This document shows positions 19,709 through 30,620 of a DNA stretch of 64,000 bases, one piece after another. Location: the NCBI GenBank assembly GCA_951394045.1, contig OX595995.1, positions 868,001-932,000 of the forward strand, written 5' to 3'. Under the pieces are notes generated by a model. It did no database searches and was not told the origin of the DNA. It saw nothing but the letters and a program-made list of their open reading frames with translations. The position numbers and the translations under genes are program-made. Source of the DNA: Nitzschia sp. DOCU1 (Eukaryota > Bacillariophyta > Bacillariophyceae > Bacillariales > Bacillariaceae). Every line of letters starts with the position of its first letter. The first letter of the stretch is position 1.

Positions 19709-21079
19709 ATGCGGCGTTTGGCAGCAGCACGCGGCGCGAGGACGACAAATCAGCAGCCAATGGCGGCGTTGGTTTTGGTAATGATCTTGGCAGTCGCAAC
19801 CTTGGTGCCGCCGCCTTGCGTCAAGGAATACAATCAGTTCGTAAAGTGGAGTGAGAACCTCGAAGACTCTCCGAGGTATGATGGTATGGAGAAAGTGGTG
19901 GGGGCGGCAGCAGCACAGTCACCCCTGTACATTGGACCCTTGCCAGTTCGAAACAATACCGAAACTGTGGATATTGGGCTGCAAGCTCTAGTCGACAACG
20001 GCTACCCATTGCAACCCGTATCCAAAGTGCTCCCGAAGAAGTTATTTCTGATTTATGGATTGGAATCGTCGGGGACGACGTTTACAGCCAAGACGATTGC
20101 AACTGCATTGGGGCTCAAAACCGAGAGAATGGGCGATCGAATGGGGAAGGGGGATATAGAAGTGCATCATATTTCACTTCCGTCGGGCTTTGAGGGGGAT
20201 GCCAAAAGACCCAACTGGGGTTTCGAATCAAGATATACAAAGCCGCTACTGACAGTGCCCGTTTATTATCCCAACAAGTGTATATTGAACGGCGACGTTA
20301 GAAAACCGCCGGCCTTCAAGACACCGTCATTAGAATGTCAAGAAGTCTTGCCAGAGGCTGTCATGACGGCTCCTGGACGACACTTTATCAATATTACAAG
20401 CAGTGTTCAGTGGTACCGCGAGCGTGGGGTCCGTGTCTACCCCGTCATGGTCGTTCGAGATCCCATGCTACATTTTCAAGGTATTTTAAAGCAGCATTGC
20501 CGGAATGAAACAGTCGCCTATCAGCAATACGAGCAGGGCAGGTCCATCATGTTTGAGTCAGTTGAGAAGGGTGTGAATCCTCTAATTATATCGTATGAGA
20601 GCATGTTGACGCTTCAAAAGCCATATCTTCACCGGCTCTACCACGACCTTGGAATCGAATCGACCTACACCCCCGACTTTCGCAACGGAAACACAAAATA
20701 TGTTTCGCCGAAAGACAATCGACCAGATATCGAGCAGGCTCTCATGAAAGAAGACCCCCCTGAACCGCCGAAAAAGCCTCAATATTCCCCACTAGTCATT
20801 GGCGGCCGCCCGCTTGATCGTTCTCGCATCCGCGGGCCCTCCAACCAACTGACAAAGGGAACCACAAAAGCGAGTGTCGCGAAGGTTCATGATTATTTGC
20901 TTAGACGGCAACAAGAGCGGCTAGGAAAGATTGCGCCTAGTACGAAGGGAAGCATCACTGTCCATGTCCCAAATATGAACATTGTTGCTAACAACAAGAA
21001 CCCCCACGTATCGCCACCCAGACTTCATAAGAGACCACACCTTGTGACAGCATCAGCAGGACACCCGTTCGTTTTTTAA
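19709..21079 (+). CDS. Type II membrane sulfotransferase-like protein, tandem copy 2
   Basis: 456 residues. I start at the ATG at 19709, which aligns with the copy 1 start; the longer frame begins with TTG. It has the same architecture as copy 1: a basic signal anchor (MAALVLVMILAVATLV), a nucleotide loop LFLIYGLESSGTTF, a VVRDPMLHF motif, and a variable Pro/Lys-rich tail. The central part is nearly identical to copy 1; 20377-20562 is base-for-base identical to 18336-18521. The stem and C-terminal tail are more diverged, and copy 2 carries extra residues (a RIRGPSNQLTKGTTK segment). Both copies stay open, so both are probably functional. Confidence 0.75.
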   Translation: MRRLAAARGARTTNQQPMAALVLVMILAVATLVPPPCVKEYNQFVKWSENLEDSPRYDGMEKVVGAAAAQSPLYIGPLPVRNNTETVDIGLQALVDNGYPLQPVSKVLPKKLFLIYGLESSGTTFTAKTIATALGLKTERMGDRMGKGDIEVHHISLPSGFEGDAKRPNWGFESRYTKPLLTVPVYYPNKCILNGDVRKPPAFKTPSLECQEVLPEAVMTAPGRHFINITSSVQWYRERGVRVYPVMVVRDPMLHFQGILKQHCRNETVAYQQYEQGRSIMFESVEKGVNPLIISYESMLTLQKPYLHRLYHDLGIESTYTPDFRNGNTKYVSPKDNRPDIEQALMKEDPPEPPKKPQYSPLVIGGRPLDRSRIRGPSNQLTKGTTKASVAKVHDYLLRRQQERLGKIAPSTKGSITVHVPNMNIVANNKNPHVSPPRLHKRPHLVTASAGHPFVF

Positions 21080-21550
21080 TGGTAGTAGGAATTTTGTTGC
21101 TTCGTTCAAAGGGGCCAGGATGGTCAGTGGAATTGCACAGGTGGCTCTTACTAAGAACAAACATCAAGTTTCATTGTCTGCATGAACCTCTCTAGTTGTG
21201 CTCTTTCCGCAGTCTTGCGATGCCGGCAAGAGAAGGGGAGCATGAAAGAAGGAGCCCATATTTGGGGGAGGGGCATTATTCACGTCGTCCGCCCGACGCT
21301 GCGTGTCTTTGATACGTCGGTTAGATGGTGATGTGTAGTACGTCATCGAATCCAAAATGCTCCACTCCCCACCCACCCACCATGGTGGAAAGATCGGCGA
21401 AAGAGCGAAAGCAAAGAAAACAAAGAACGCACGAAGAACATCCGGACATCCATCGGTTCTAGGATCTGGAAGCCAGCGATCTTCCACGACGACAGTCACA
21501 ATTCCATCATTTCTCACCAAAGATCAGTAAACAACAACTCAACTACTACC
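21080..21550. other. Promoter region of the CP12 gene
   Basis: 470 bases between sulfotransferase-like copy 2 and CP12. A CRE half site ACGTCA lies near 21341, about 200 bases before the CP12 ATG, and CACGTCG near 21284. A minus-strand 118-codon frame (21164-21520) has no recognisable motif. Confidence 0.4.
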
Positions 21551-22339
21551 ATGAAGCTTAATCTTTCGTTGCTATTTTCCTTGTTGGTCACCGGGGCCAA
21601 TGCCTTTTCCGCCAAGCCACCAGGCAGGGCTGTCCGTCCCGATACGTCGGCTGCCGTCGAAGAGGCCTTGAAGGTCACTGCCGCGTTTGGAATTAACTCC
21701 AACGAAGCCCGTATTGCGTGGGAAACTGTTGAGGAGATGGACTCCGCTGACAACAGGTGAGTTGGAGCCGGTGCATTTTGCATGTGATGGTTGCAATCCA
21801 TAAAGCTGTCAAATGACTCACGCAAAACCTTGACATTCAAAACGTTGACCACATCCAAAATCTCGTCATGACCGTGCTTTTCGTCGTCCGATAGCGCGGC
21901 AACTAAAGGAAGTCTTGTGGATGAGTGTGATGTCGAAGAACCCTCTGTGGAGTGCCAAGATTATGGACAATTCTTGGATGAATTGAAAAACCTCCAAGCA
22001 ATGATGTCCGAAACGGCCGAAGACAAGAAGAAAAAGAGTTTGGTCGATGTTCTCAAGAATGTCAAATTGAGTAAGCCTGAAGCATCCAAAGCCCAATCGA
22101 GTCCTCAATTGACGGCAGCTTTGGAAGAAGCCAAGGCGATGACTGCGAAACATGGAATTACATCCAAAGAAGCTCGATTGGCGTGGGAATCCTACGAAGA
22201 GATCGCATCGTCTGGTCTTGATAATGCCATGGGTGTCTCATTGCTGGAAGAATGCTCTGTCGAAGCCGGTCAAGATGCCTGCAAGGCGATTGAGGAATTG
22301 GAACGAGTCATGAGTGTGTTGATGGCGATTTCGAAATAA
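21551..22339 (+). CDS. Plastid CP12-like protein with two CP12 modules
   Basis: Two exons, 21551-21756 and 21895-22339; the intron of 138 bases has donor CAG|GTGAGT and acceptor ATAG. The splice rebuilds MDSADN-S-AATKGSLV. The product is about 216 residues. The signal peptide ends TGANA-F19, the diatom plastid motif. Module 1 has AWETVEEMDS followed by D-E-C-x8-C-Q-D-Y. Module 2 has AWESYEEI followed by E-E-C-x8-C. AWD-VEEL-type cores and C-x8-C pairs are CP12 hallmarks. CP12 binds GAPDH and phosphoribulokinase or, in diatoms, other partners, under redox control in the plastid stroma. No N-terminal Cys pair is visible, and module 2 lacks the Tyr after its last Cys. The two modules are joined by a Lys-rich linker. 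Confidence 0.88.
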
Positions 22340-22998
22340 ATCGGCATTTTTCATACAAACAAACCAACATGCGCGCATTCTTCGTTGTTTTAATAGTAGT
22401 AAGATCTACAATAGATTGACACGAAAACCCTTTCAAGTTTAGCTTTGCTCTAGTCGAAAAAGGTACAATTATTGCGTTGATGTGTGTTGCTCTCGGTAAG
22501 ATAGGACGAAATTACCCGATCCCAAACGAAAAAAAACGTCCATGCTGTCGATTTCACGAAGGAAACGGAAGGATGCTCCCGTCGTCGTCGGCGCCCAGTC
22601 TTCCACAGATTCATCCCAGGCCAGGCCAGGCCAGGCACAAAACACTAAGGCTATGATATGCGTCCCGCCATTATCTGAAATGCAAAATCTCGGGCCGCCA
22701 GCGATGATATAGTCCATTCTCTCCTCGAACTTTTGTCCAAATTAGCTTTCAACCTTTTGCGCTACCACAATTCAAATGATTGAAATCTATCCAGCCCATG
22801 TATCTATGGAATCGTGAGCGTTGTACAACCGACGCATAGAACCATACAACAACTTGCTTGGCCACAAGTATAGACACGCTTCACCTGTACCCAGCTATGG
22901 ATGTGGTTGCGGCGCGGGCAGCTGGCACAGTTTCCTTTGATTCGTTCCAAATTTGCCAGTCGACTGGCGCCTCTTGTCGCTATTGGCACCTTCCCCGC
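22340..22998. other. Convergent intergenic region with short GGCCA repeats
   Basis: 660 bases between convergent CP12 (+) and the CHMP7-like gene (-). A run of GGCCA units lies at about 22616-22636. No supported gene is present; the small minus frames begin at non-ATG codons or lack motifs. Confidence 0.4.
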
Positions 22999-24495
22999 CT
23001 ACAACCCCGAAATGGCACCCGCCGCAGTCCCTTTTTTCGGTTCGTCGTTCCTCTTGCTTGTACTACTCTCTGGAGTAGGACTCGGCGAATCCTCGCTTGC
23101 TATTGTTGTTGTTGTTGTGGAAAGAGTAGGCAAGACAGTTTCTGGTAGTTCGTCTTGAATCGTCAAGGATGCCAACTCGGCGAGTAGTGCATCCTCATCA
23201 TCCTCCATTGCTGTACTGTTCACTACTGTTTGCATTTGTTCTTGTACTTGATCCATTGCATCTTGCATATCCTCTTGCACTTGATCAATGGATTCCAAGC
23301 TTGTTTCATGGGATAATTGATGCAATAACTTGGAACTTGTTGACAGTAGACTGAGGAGGGTCTTGTTGGACTGAGCGGTTTCAATGGCCGCGTAGACATG
23401 TTCCAATTGCATCAATGTATTTGACGACGAATCGATTTGTTGTTGCAAGAGTTTGCGTTTGGACAATTGCACCACCGCCAATCGAGTTTGATTTTGTTTC
23501 TTGAGGGCAAGTGCCTTTTGAGAGTATTGCTCTATTTGTAGTGTCCATTGTTCGAGCTGGACTTCCATGTCTTGAATGGAACGTTGTAAATCATACAGTG
23601 CCAGTGGTACTTGCAAGGACTGCTCCAACTCTTCTTGGTTGCCTGTGACCACACGATTGCCATCGGCTCGAAAGACAACCACATCAGGCTTGTCTGGTCG
23701 AACAATGAGTTTGGCGTGATTTTGTGCCACGAGGACTTGCAACAACCACATGACATCGTCGGGAATCAATGTTTGCATAAAAGTCTCTGTAGACGATAAT
23801 AGCTGGAGGATCCATCGCGTCCAGTCGGAACGCGCTACCAGAATCCATGCATCTTTGCGGTAGGCATACGACTCATTTGCTACTACAGCGGGTACTCGTT
23901 CGAGGATACTCGATAGGCATTGCCGCGTCAATTCCACGTGAATAATGGGCTGCGTCAATGACAATTCAGTGGTATCAGCAGCTGATAATGTTATTGCTGC
24001 GGCATCAAAGGCATCATCGTCGTAATGCGTGTCATCCCAGACTTCATCCTTGTTCGTCGTCCAACTGATGACGGACGAATAAAGGCCCACAGCCAGTCGT
24101 TTGGCTAAACTCACGGCAGATGACGATGATGATGTGGTTTGTGTAGCTTCATTCTCAGGATGATGGCATACAAAAAGTTGCTCGTCGTCCGACGAGACTA
24201 CCACCTCCATTTGCGTGGGCAAGGACCATTCCAATTCTTCGTCGTCTAAACTCAAGACTTGCTGAATCGTTGCTCGTAATCGTCCGTAATGACGACAATA
24301 TCCATCATGGGCTTCTTTCCAGCTAGTGGGCGGTCGTCGTCGTGTTGTTGTGGATAGTGTTGTGGGTGCTTCTGCGGAAGGAACAGCACTGCCGTCATTA
24401 TCGCCGTCCACAATGACAATGACATTGTTGCCATAATCATCGTCATCGTCGTCCAACACGGGTGGCGAACTGTCGGATTTCAAAAAGGAAAACAT
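22999..24495 (-). CDS. CHMP7-like ESCRT-III protein
   Basis: 498 residues from the ATG at 24495; the longer frame begins with TTG. After an acidic, disordered leader, the N-terminal half looks like a winged-helix region (WILVARSDWTRWILQLL, then ETFMQTLIPDDVMWLLQVL). The C-terminal half is a Snf7 core: YDLQRSIQDMEVQLEQWTLQ, then ALKKQNQTRLAVVQLSKRKL, then LMQLEHVYAAIETAQSNK and a run of acidic helices ending LLAELASLTIQDELP. This order, ESCRT-II-like winged helix followed by Snf7, is that of CHMP7, which nucleates ESCRT-III at the nuclear envelope and endosomes. The intronless, somewhat Gln-rich sequence is diverged. Confidence 0.78.
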   Translation of the reverse strand: MFSFLKSDSSPPVLDDDDDDYGNNVIVIVDGDNDGSAVPSAEAPTTLSTTTRRRPPTSWKEAHDGYCRHYGRLRATIQQVLSLDDEELEWSLPTQMEVVVSSDDEQLFVCHHPENEATQTTSSSSSAVSLAKRLAVGLYSSVISWTTNKDEVWDDTHYDDDAFDAAAITLSAADTTELSLTQPIIHVELTRQCLSSILERVPAVVANESYAYRKDAWILVARSDWTRWILQLLSSTETFMQTLIPDDVMWLLQVLVAQNHAKLIVRPDKPDVVVFRADGNRVVTGNQEELEQSLQVPLALYDLQRSIQDMEVQLEQWTLQIEQYSQKALALKKQNQTRLAVVQLSKRKLLQQQIDSSSNTLMQLEHVYAAIETAQSNKTLLSLLSTSSKLLHQLSHETSLESIDQVQEDMQDAMDQVQEQMQTVVNSTAMEDDEDALLAELASLTIQDELPETVLPTLSTTTTTIASEDSPSPTPESSTSKRNDEPKKGTAAGAISGL

Positions 24496-24907
24496 TGGCA
24501 AATGCAGGAAGAATGGATCTACAATGGAACAGTAGTTGTGGGATCGTGTGTGTGTGTGTGTATGTTATGAGCGAGATCGTTGCTTTGTTGTTGTGATTGT
24601 TTGGAAGTTCACTTCTTGCAATGGCAATGCTGTCGTCGTGGTGTGATTTTGAACGAAGAGGGGAAGGCGCACGACACAACACAACGAATCTACTTTGTGG
24701 CGTACCTATCCACTGTACGTATGCACGGTAGCCGTCCGATTGATGATGCTTCGATTCGACCCTTTGGGCCATAGATGCTAGAAACCATCTTCTACTCCCA
24801 GATAAGCATGCAAGAAGCCTAGCCCACAATCACAACCTACATACGCATACCTAGAGAAGTATTGGTTTGTCACGACACACATATAGTCGTTATTCTCCTA
24901 CTGCTAG
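24496..24907. other. Intergenic with (GT)n run
   Basis: About 410 bases between the 5' end of the CHMP7-like gene (-) and the 3' end of the chromate transporter (-). Contains a short GT microsatellite near 24545-24561. No gene seen. Confidence 0.4.
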
Positions 24908-26586
24908 CTAATTTCCAGCATCTGGATTGACAATGTACTCATCGCCAGCCAAACAGTACGGAATTTGACCCAAATCCAATGCATCTTGGTGCAAAATGGC
25001 TCCAAATACACCACCCGCCAATACTACCAGAGGAGCTGGAACGTTAAACACAACCGTCATGGTCAGGGCCATGCAAAAAACCATGGCGTCCGCAGCATCT
25101 TCCACGGCCGATTCCCACAAAATCACACAGGCGGCACCCACCAAACCAATTGCCGTTGCATTGACTCCTTGTAAGATGGCCTTGAACGCCATGACATGAC
25201 GAAGGCGAGCCCAGAATGGAACCTAAATGAAGAATAAGAAACACAGGTGAGGTATGCGACGCTGCTGCAAGCCCCATTCCAGCACGTCACAGCACTAAAC
25301 TTACCACGGCAAAGATGAGAATGACTCCAGGCCCAAACAAACCACAGTACGCAATCAAAGCACCAGGAACCCCTTGATAGACAGCTCCCAAGTATGCGGC
25401 AAAGTTGAACAACGGACCCGGCATGCTTTGGGCAAGACCCAGACCTTGAAGGTATTGATCCTTGGTCATCCAACTAGGAACCACTTCATCCTGTAACATG
25501 GGCAGAACGACTTGTCCTCCACCAAAAATAATACTTCCAATCCGATACATGACTTCGAAAATCTCCAGGTAAACGTTATCCACTTCGACAACGTCCGCCA
25601 AAACAATCACCAAAACAAGAACTCCGGCCCACACCAAAAAGATCAAACCTCCCACCCACAGGGGAATACCGATTCGCTTCATGGTTTCACCCGAGTCCTT
25701 GTCCCAGCCTGCACCTGGGCTACCATAATTGCTGAATGGCTTTTCCCGCTTGTGATCAATGTAGGTGACAATGCCACCAAATGCCAACGTCACTGGAAAG
25801 ACCCATTGACTGACTGTGGGTGCTATTCGGCCATCATTGTTGATCAGAATGGCAATCAACGCGGACATTAAAGCCAAAAGAACACCCAATTTGTCCAATT
25901 TGGAACCAAATCCATAAAAGGCTTGAAACACCAACGAAATGGCAGCCGGGGGTAGACCCACCAACCAAAAGGGAGGATCATCCGGATCGATAAACTCGGC
26001 CAGCAACACACCGCACACTGTCAAAATGATAAGGCCAGGCAAGTTCCACAAGAAGAATGCCAATAATCCACCAAGAGGACCGGCACGGGCCAGTGCCGTA
26101 CTAATCACCAGCTGGGTGGACGTTGGTCCAGGCAAGCCCTGCCCAATGGCAAATAGTTCGGTAAATTGTTCTTCGTCCAGCCAGTCGCGTTGGACGACCA
26201 AGTGATCACGAAGGATCGCGACGTGTGCCTATAATGATACCAAAATGGAACAAAGTCAGTCACAAAACATGTCTCTTACAAGACATTTTTCAAACATTTC
26301 AACGTACTTGTGGTCCCCCAAAGGCAATCAATCCGAGTGGCCAAAATGTCGTGAAAACTTCCCACATTCGTGCACTCCAAGGCGCATCTGCCGCGACTTT
26401 CATATGCATTTTCTTCTTGTCAGTCGTCTCATCTGCGTCCTTGACACCTTCCGATGCCTCGCCTTCCCCCACTTGCTGCGTTATTTCTGGCGCCCCATTA
26501 TTATCTTCCACTTCAATGGGCGTTTCCTCGCCCGCCATCATCATCGGTGTCTCCGCCTTTTCGTTTTCTTCCACTCCTGTCGTCAT
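24908..26586 (-). CDS. Chromate transporter (CHR/ChrA family), bidomain
   Basis: Three exons: 26586-26308, 26228-25305 and 25222-24908, 505 residues. Both introns are GT-AG and phase 0: 26307-26229 (79 bases) and 25304-25223 (82 bases). Residues 1-75 are acidic and cytosolic. The first CHR half shows LIAFGGPQAHVAILRD, then LDEEQFTELFAIGQGLPGP. The second has IIFGGGQVVLPMLQD, then LQGLGLAQSMPGPLFN and GVNATAIGLV. The repeated FGG-x-x-A/V-H/L-x-x-x-L and A-x-x-x-PGP motifs and about ten TM segments fit the long CHR family. Bacterial members export chromate with proton coupling and may also carry sulfate; the role in an alga is inferred. The splice between exons 1 and 2 completes the first FGG motif. 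Confidence 0.9.
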
Positions 26587-27489
26587 GGTAAGGACTGCTT
26601 TGAACAAAGTATCAGCGGCTCTTAATCAATGGATGTGGAGTGATTTATCCATGAACAGCTGCAAGGTTTGAATGATTTGCTGCTATGGCATCCACCATTT
26701 AATGGCGGATGAGTTGATGCTGATCGATGATGATGTGGCGACGTGAAGGCAAGAAAGTCCAGTTCGAAAGTCAAAAGTGGTGAGATGCGCGTGTCCGGGC
26801 ATAGCATACCTGTCCGTCGTACGTCGATTGGGTCGGGTATGTGATAAATAAGGCGTATCAGATTCGATGGAGATTCAACTACTTTCTCGCTCCGCGCCGC
26901 TTCTTTTGCCGTGGCAAGAAATGGCTGCCACCACCATGGGACTTCTTCATTCTATGCGGCTGCTGAGCTGATGGCTCCCTATCATACCGATACCTGGTAT
27001 CCTCCTTCGACTATCGGGGGCGAACCTCGTTTGTTACTACTTGCTCCTCCGACCCGTGTAGTTAGTACTCCAGCAGCAACAACCCCCACCCCGTAGTACT
27101 ACTAGCCGGAGAGACGAGGAGGATCATGACAGCGGCTCTCCTACTACTAAACAAACAAGTACTACTATTAAAGCAGCGCAGTACTACTCCCGAGCATCAG
27201 CTTCTAGTAGCACTGGTACGGCCACAACTACTGCTATCTCGTTACAGGTATAGTACTATTCAAATACGACGACCGCGAGTACCGGTAGTAGTAGTAGTAA
27301 CAATGCGGACTCATCCGGCTGGTAGGCCAAGATCATTGCGCCACCATTAGGCCGTCCACCGAGGATTATCCCCGTCCATCTGTCTACCAGGTCCACTTTT
27401 ATCTACGGTAGTCTGGTAATACTCTCTATTATTATGATGCAGTGAAGCCGGAGGGAACAATTGCCATCTCTCATCAATGTCCGGTGTCC
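26587..27489. other. Non-coding stretch rich in TACTA/AGTAGT
   Basis: About 900 bases upstream of the chromate transporter gene. 27040-27450 is rich in TACTAC, TAGTACT and AGTAGT triplets. Short plus frames reflect the triplet bias rather than genes. No supported coding content. Confidence 0.45.
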
Positions 27490-27910
27490 TCGCGCAACTT
27501 CAAAGATTCCCCATAAGCCCCGGCATTTGGACTATCAAGGATTGATCTTTATTGTTCGCAACCCAAAATGTCGTACAGTTTACGCAATTCCCCGTAGCCA
27601 TTCATTCTAATGCAATCCTCGCACAAAGGCTATAATAATTGAAAGGGTGGCTTTCGAAGGATTCCTAGCTTGGCTTATCAAATTTGAGGATTCATGATAG
27701 ATTCCTCGATTGGCATCGGCAGTTTCGCAGTGGTGTGAGAAACAGAAGCGTCTTTGACGTACTTCTGTTACGATCATCCTTTGGACCGAAATACCTTGTG
27801 CAGGCAGCAACTCTTTTGCCCTCCCACCTCATTTGAGCTCATAAATTCCCTTCTCAAACAATTGTGACTTCCAAACCAACTCGTTCTGGAAACCAAGCAT
27901 AAAAACGAAA

Positions 27911-28502
27911 ATGACAACGACATCTGACGCTCTCGGAAACTACTTTGCTGATCTGCTCCGCGCTTCGGATATGACGAGCATGATCATCATGGTGGACAAT
28001 GCTGACTCCCGCAGGCCACTTCCAACAACTGTTGCCATCGACAAGCCTTATGCAATGCCCTACTATTCCCCGCCCGTTTCGACGCGAGAAAAGCGACACT
28101 ACTACCATAAACATTCATCGTCGTCGAAACCTTCATACATGCTGGATCTCAATGCTTCCTCTGTGACGAGGACAACCAGAAGATCGACCCCAATTGCACG
28201 CCACACCGTATGAAACAAAATCTCGGAAACCAGGGTCACGCACGAAAAAGTCCTTTCGCTACCAGCTGTCGTTCTCCCCGGCCATTTGGGTCTGCAGAAG
28301 ACGACCCCAGGATGCTTTCGATAAAGGACATGCTCGTGGAATGCGTTTGAAACAGCACAATAAAAAGAACGGGCTCTCCCCTTCAAGAAGAGGGGCACGC
28401 CGATTTGCACGTTGGCCTGCGCCGAAAGCTGCTTTAATGGGAACGGCAACGGTCTCAAAGCGAGAAGAGACTTCAACGAAATTCAAGGAGGCACACGCAT
28501 GA
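27911..28502 (+). CDS. Small basic protein, copy A of a new two-exon gene family
   Basis: I infer two exons, 27911-28207 and 28311-28502, giving about 162 residues. The junction rests on comparison with copy B (29830-30360). In both copies, homology stays in frame up to a GTATGA donor after R-H-T, then resumes after an AG just before D-A-F-D-K. The indels between copies are multiples of three. Visible features are an ALG-Y-FADLLR-SDM start, MIIMVDNADSR, a His/Lys/Ser-rich middle (HYYHKHSSSSK), LDLNASSVTRTTRRSTP, then DAFDKGHARGMRL and RRGARRFAR. There is no signal peptide or TM, and no known domain. Function unknown; the basic charge could suggest nucleic-acid or membrane-surface binding. Confidence 0.55.
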
Positions 28503-28795
28503 ACTAAATATTCATGGTATCAACTCTTTATCTTTTTATGCGAAAAAAAAAAAAAAATAAATATTTTTCTCCATTAATGACTATGTCTTTTGTGATAGCA
28601 CTACTACTACCCTGCAAGAATATACTCGCCCAAAGCAGGAGAGGACCTGCTGCGAAAAAATAACCCTTGAGCGTGCAATGGATCATGGAACGAAGTCTAG
28701 AGATAGTCCTCGCTCTTAGTAGCCAGCACAAACATACTCAAAAGCAGCGCATCTAGTATACATGCTTGTATTTTATAGTACCTACGATGGTGGTT

Positions 28796-29413
28796 TCAAA
28801 GTAAGCCCGCACCAAACAAGACCAACAGCAATCGCCAACAATGACGAAAAGGAGCGGAGCTTCTGAGGAACAGTTGCTGGTCATTGAAGACTTCATCCGC
28901 TCTTCGAGTACCTTCGCCAACCAGCATCGTAGTGATCGTCATGGCTCCCATGGTCCCTGCTGCGTACGCCACGATGCCACCGCAAGCGCTGACGCCTGAG
29001 AAAGATCCCCATACCATCAAGAATACCCATGCAACAATTCATGGAACATAACAGCATGATTTTTGTGGTGCGTCCTGCTTAGTTCCGAATCTGATGTAGC
29101 CGCTGTAGAAAGGCTCTGCAGCTGCACCTCGTTCTCCTACTCTCGATCCTCCCGGATTCTCATGGCACCAATCAAGATCAAAGACAATAAGAACCCAACA
29201 GAAATTTCCGCAACATGCGATGAGGAGGCACCTGGCGAAAATTCTTTGACGGGGAGGCCTCGCTGCACCTGATTTTTCGGGCCGAAAGCTAATAGCGCGC
29301 CACACCACCAAGAAGAATCGTCGTATGATACAAGCAAATCGAAGGCCGATGTCACATTCCGACCATCGACGGGTTTGCCCGCTATTGAAGCCTGAAACAC
29401 TGGCAATAGTCAA
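28796..29413 (-). pseudogene. Decayed NicO-type transporter, copy A
   Basis: Fragments of the copy B transporter lie in shifted frames: 29406-29137 holds LLAFGPKNQVQRGLPVKEF and SLILIGAMRIRE, and 29020-28796 holds AYAAGTMGAMTITTMLVGEG and TRRADEVFN. Between them the frame is broken, the region after GAM-RIRE runs into a frameshift, and the C-terminal tail has drifted. The conserved first exon with the His-x4-Asp-His motif is missing or unrecognisable. It is therefore a pseudogene left after tandem duplication of the transporter. Confidence 0.75.
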
Positions 29414-29829
29414 CTTGGGGCCATGAATCCAAAGATTCTTGGACTACGTCGTCGCGCAATGGCAAAGATTCCCCAAGGATGATGTTTCCTGTACTTTCTG
29501 GATTGATCTTCTTCGTTCGGGCACAAAATGTCGCGCTGCATATTCTACAAAATTACCCAGGCTCCGCCGTACACTTCATGCTCAGACTTCGCGATAAGGG
29601 CATAATAAGTAAACAAGGCTATAATTGAGATGGTTGATTCATTTTAGATTCTAGCTTGCAGTTTCATATCGGTGTGAGAGAAAGAAGCTTCTCTCGACCC
29701 TGCAATAGCTGGCTGGTATGTGAAGTTTCATGGGGTGTATGTTGTGCAACGAAATCGTTTTTGTGCCTGCCTCCCGTTTGGTGAGCTCATAAATTCACTC
29801 CTCCCACTAAACCAAGCACAACAACGAAA
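29414..29829. other. Junction and 5' leader of duplication copy B
   Basis: 415 bases between the decayed copy A transporter and the copy B small gene. It corresponds to 27490-27910 in copy A, with scattered identical blocks, so it is the duplicated promoter of the small gene. Confidence 0.5.
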
Positions 29830-30360
29830 ATGACAGAACGAGCTCTCGGAGACTACTTTGCTGATCTGCTCCGCGATTCGGATATGAAGATCATGATCAT
29901 CATGGTAGACAATGCTGACTCCCGCGGGCCAGTTCTTCCAGCAACTGTTGCAACAATGGACAATCATTGTGCTATGCCATATTATTTCACGCCCGTTTCA
30001 AGGCAAGAAAAGCGACACCACTACCATAAACGTTCATCGTCTTCGAAACTTGTATACGTGCTGGATCTTAACGCCTCCTCTGTGACGAGGACAACCAGAA
30101 GATCGACCCCACCAATTGCACGCCACCACACGGTATGACCTTGGGTATCCGGAGTTAGGACCACGCCCGAAAATGTGGTTTCACTTCAAACCGTTGTTCT
30201 CCCCGGTCATTGGCCGGAGAGACAGGATGCTTTCGATAAAGAACATGATCGTGGAATGCGTTTGAACGAGCACAATAACAACGGGTTCTCCGATTCAAGA
30301 AGATGGGCACGCAGATTTGCACGTATAACGGGCACTGGGCCGGCCTCAGAGCGAGAATAG
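29830..30360 (+). CDS. Small basic protein, copy B of a new two-exon gene family
   Basis: Inferred exons 29830-30132 and 30226-30360, about 145 residues, with an intron of 93 bases (donor ACG|GTATGA, acceptor GACAG). It begins MTERALGDYFADLLRDSDM and shares MIIMVDNADSR, KRHHYHKRSSSSK, LDLNASSVTRTTRRS, then DAFDKEHDRGMRLNEHN and RRWARRFAR with copy A. Single-residue insertions (an extra Pro and an extra His) keep frame, which argues for selection on the protein. It ends about 18 residues earlier than copy A because the tail differs after RFAR. Function unknown; faces the NicO-type transporter tail to tail. Confidence 0.55.
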
Positions 30361-30620
30361 ACTTAAGAAGTTCAAGGCACACCCGTGAAATAAATATCCA
30401 TTATATGAACTATGATGTGTCTTCCTATCCGAAGAGAAAACTAATGAATAGTTATCTCTTCTATGATAGAACAACCATGGAAATACGCGCACCAGGAGTT
30501 CTGCAACAATTAACTTATTAGCGAGCGAGCAACGGATTGAACGAAACCAGAAGAGCCAGCCTCTTAGCCACAAACGTACTCAAAAGCAGAGCATCTAGTA
30601 TACATGATGGGTTGTTCTAT

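Noticed and set aside
27126..27350. 74-codon plus frame in the TACTA-rich region
   Set aside because: Its composition follows from triplet-biased low-complexity DNA; there is no homologous copy and no motif.
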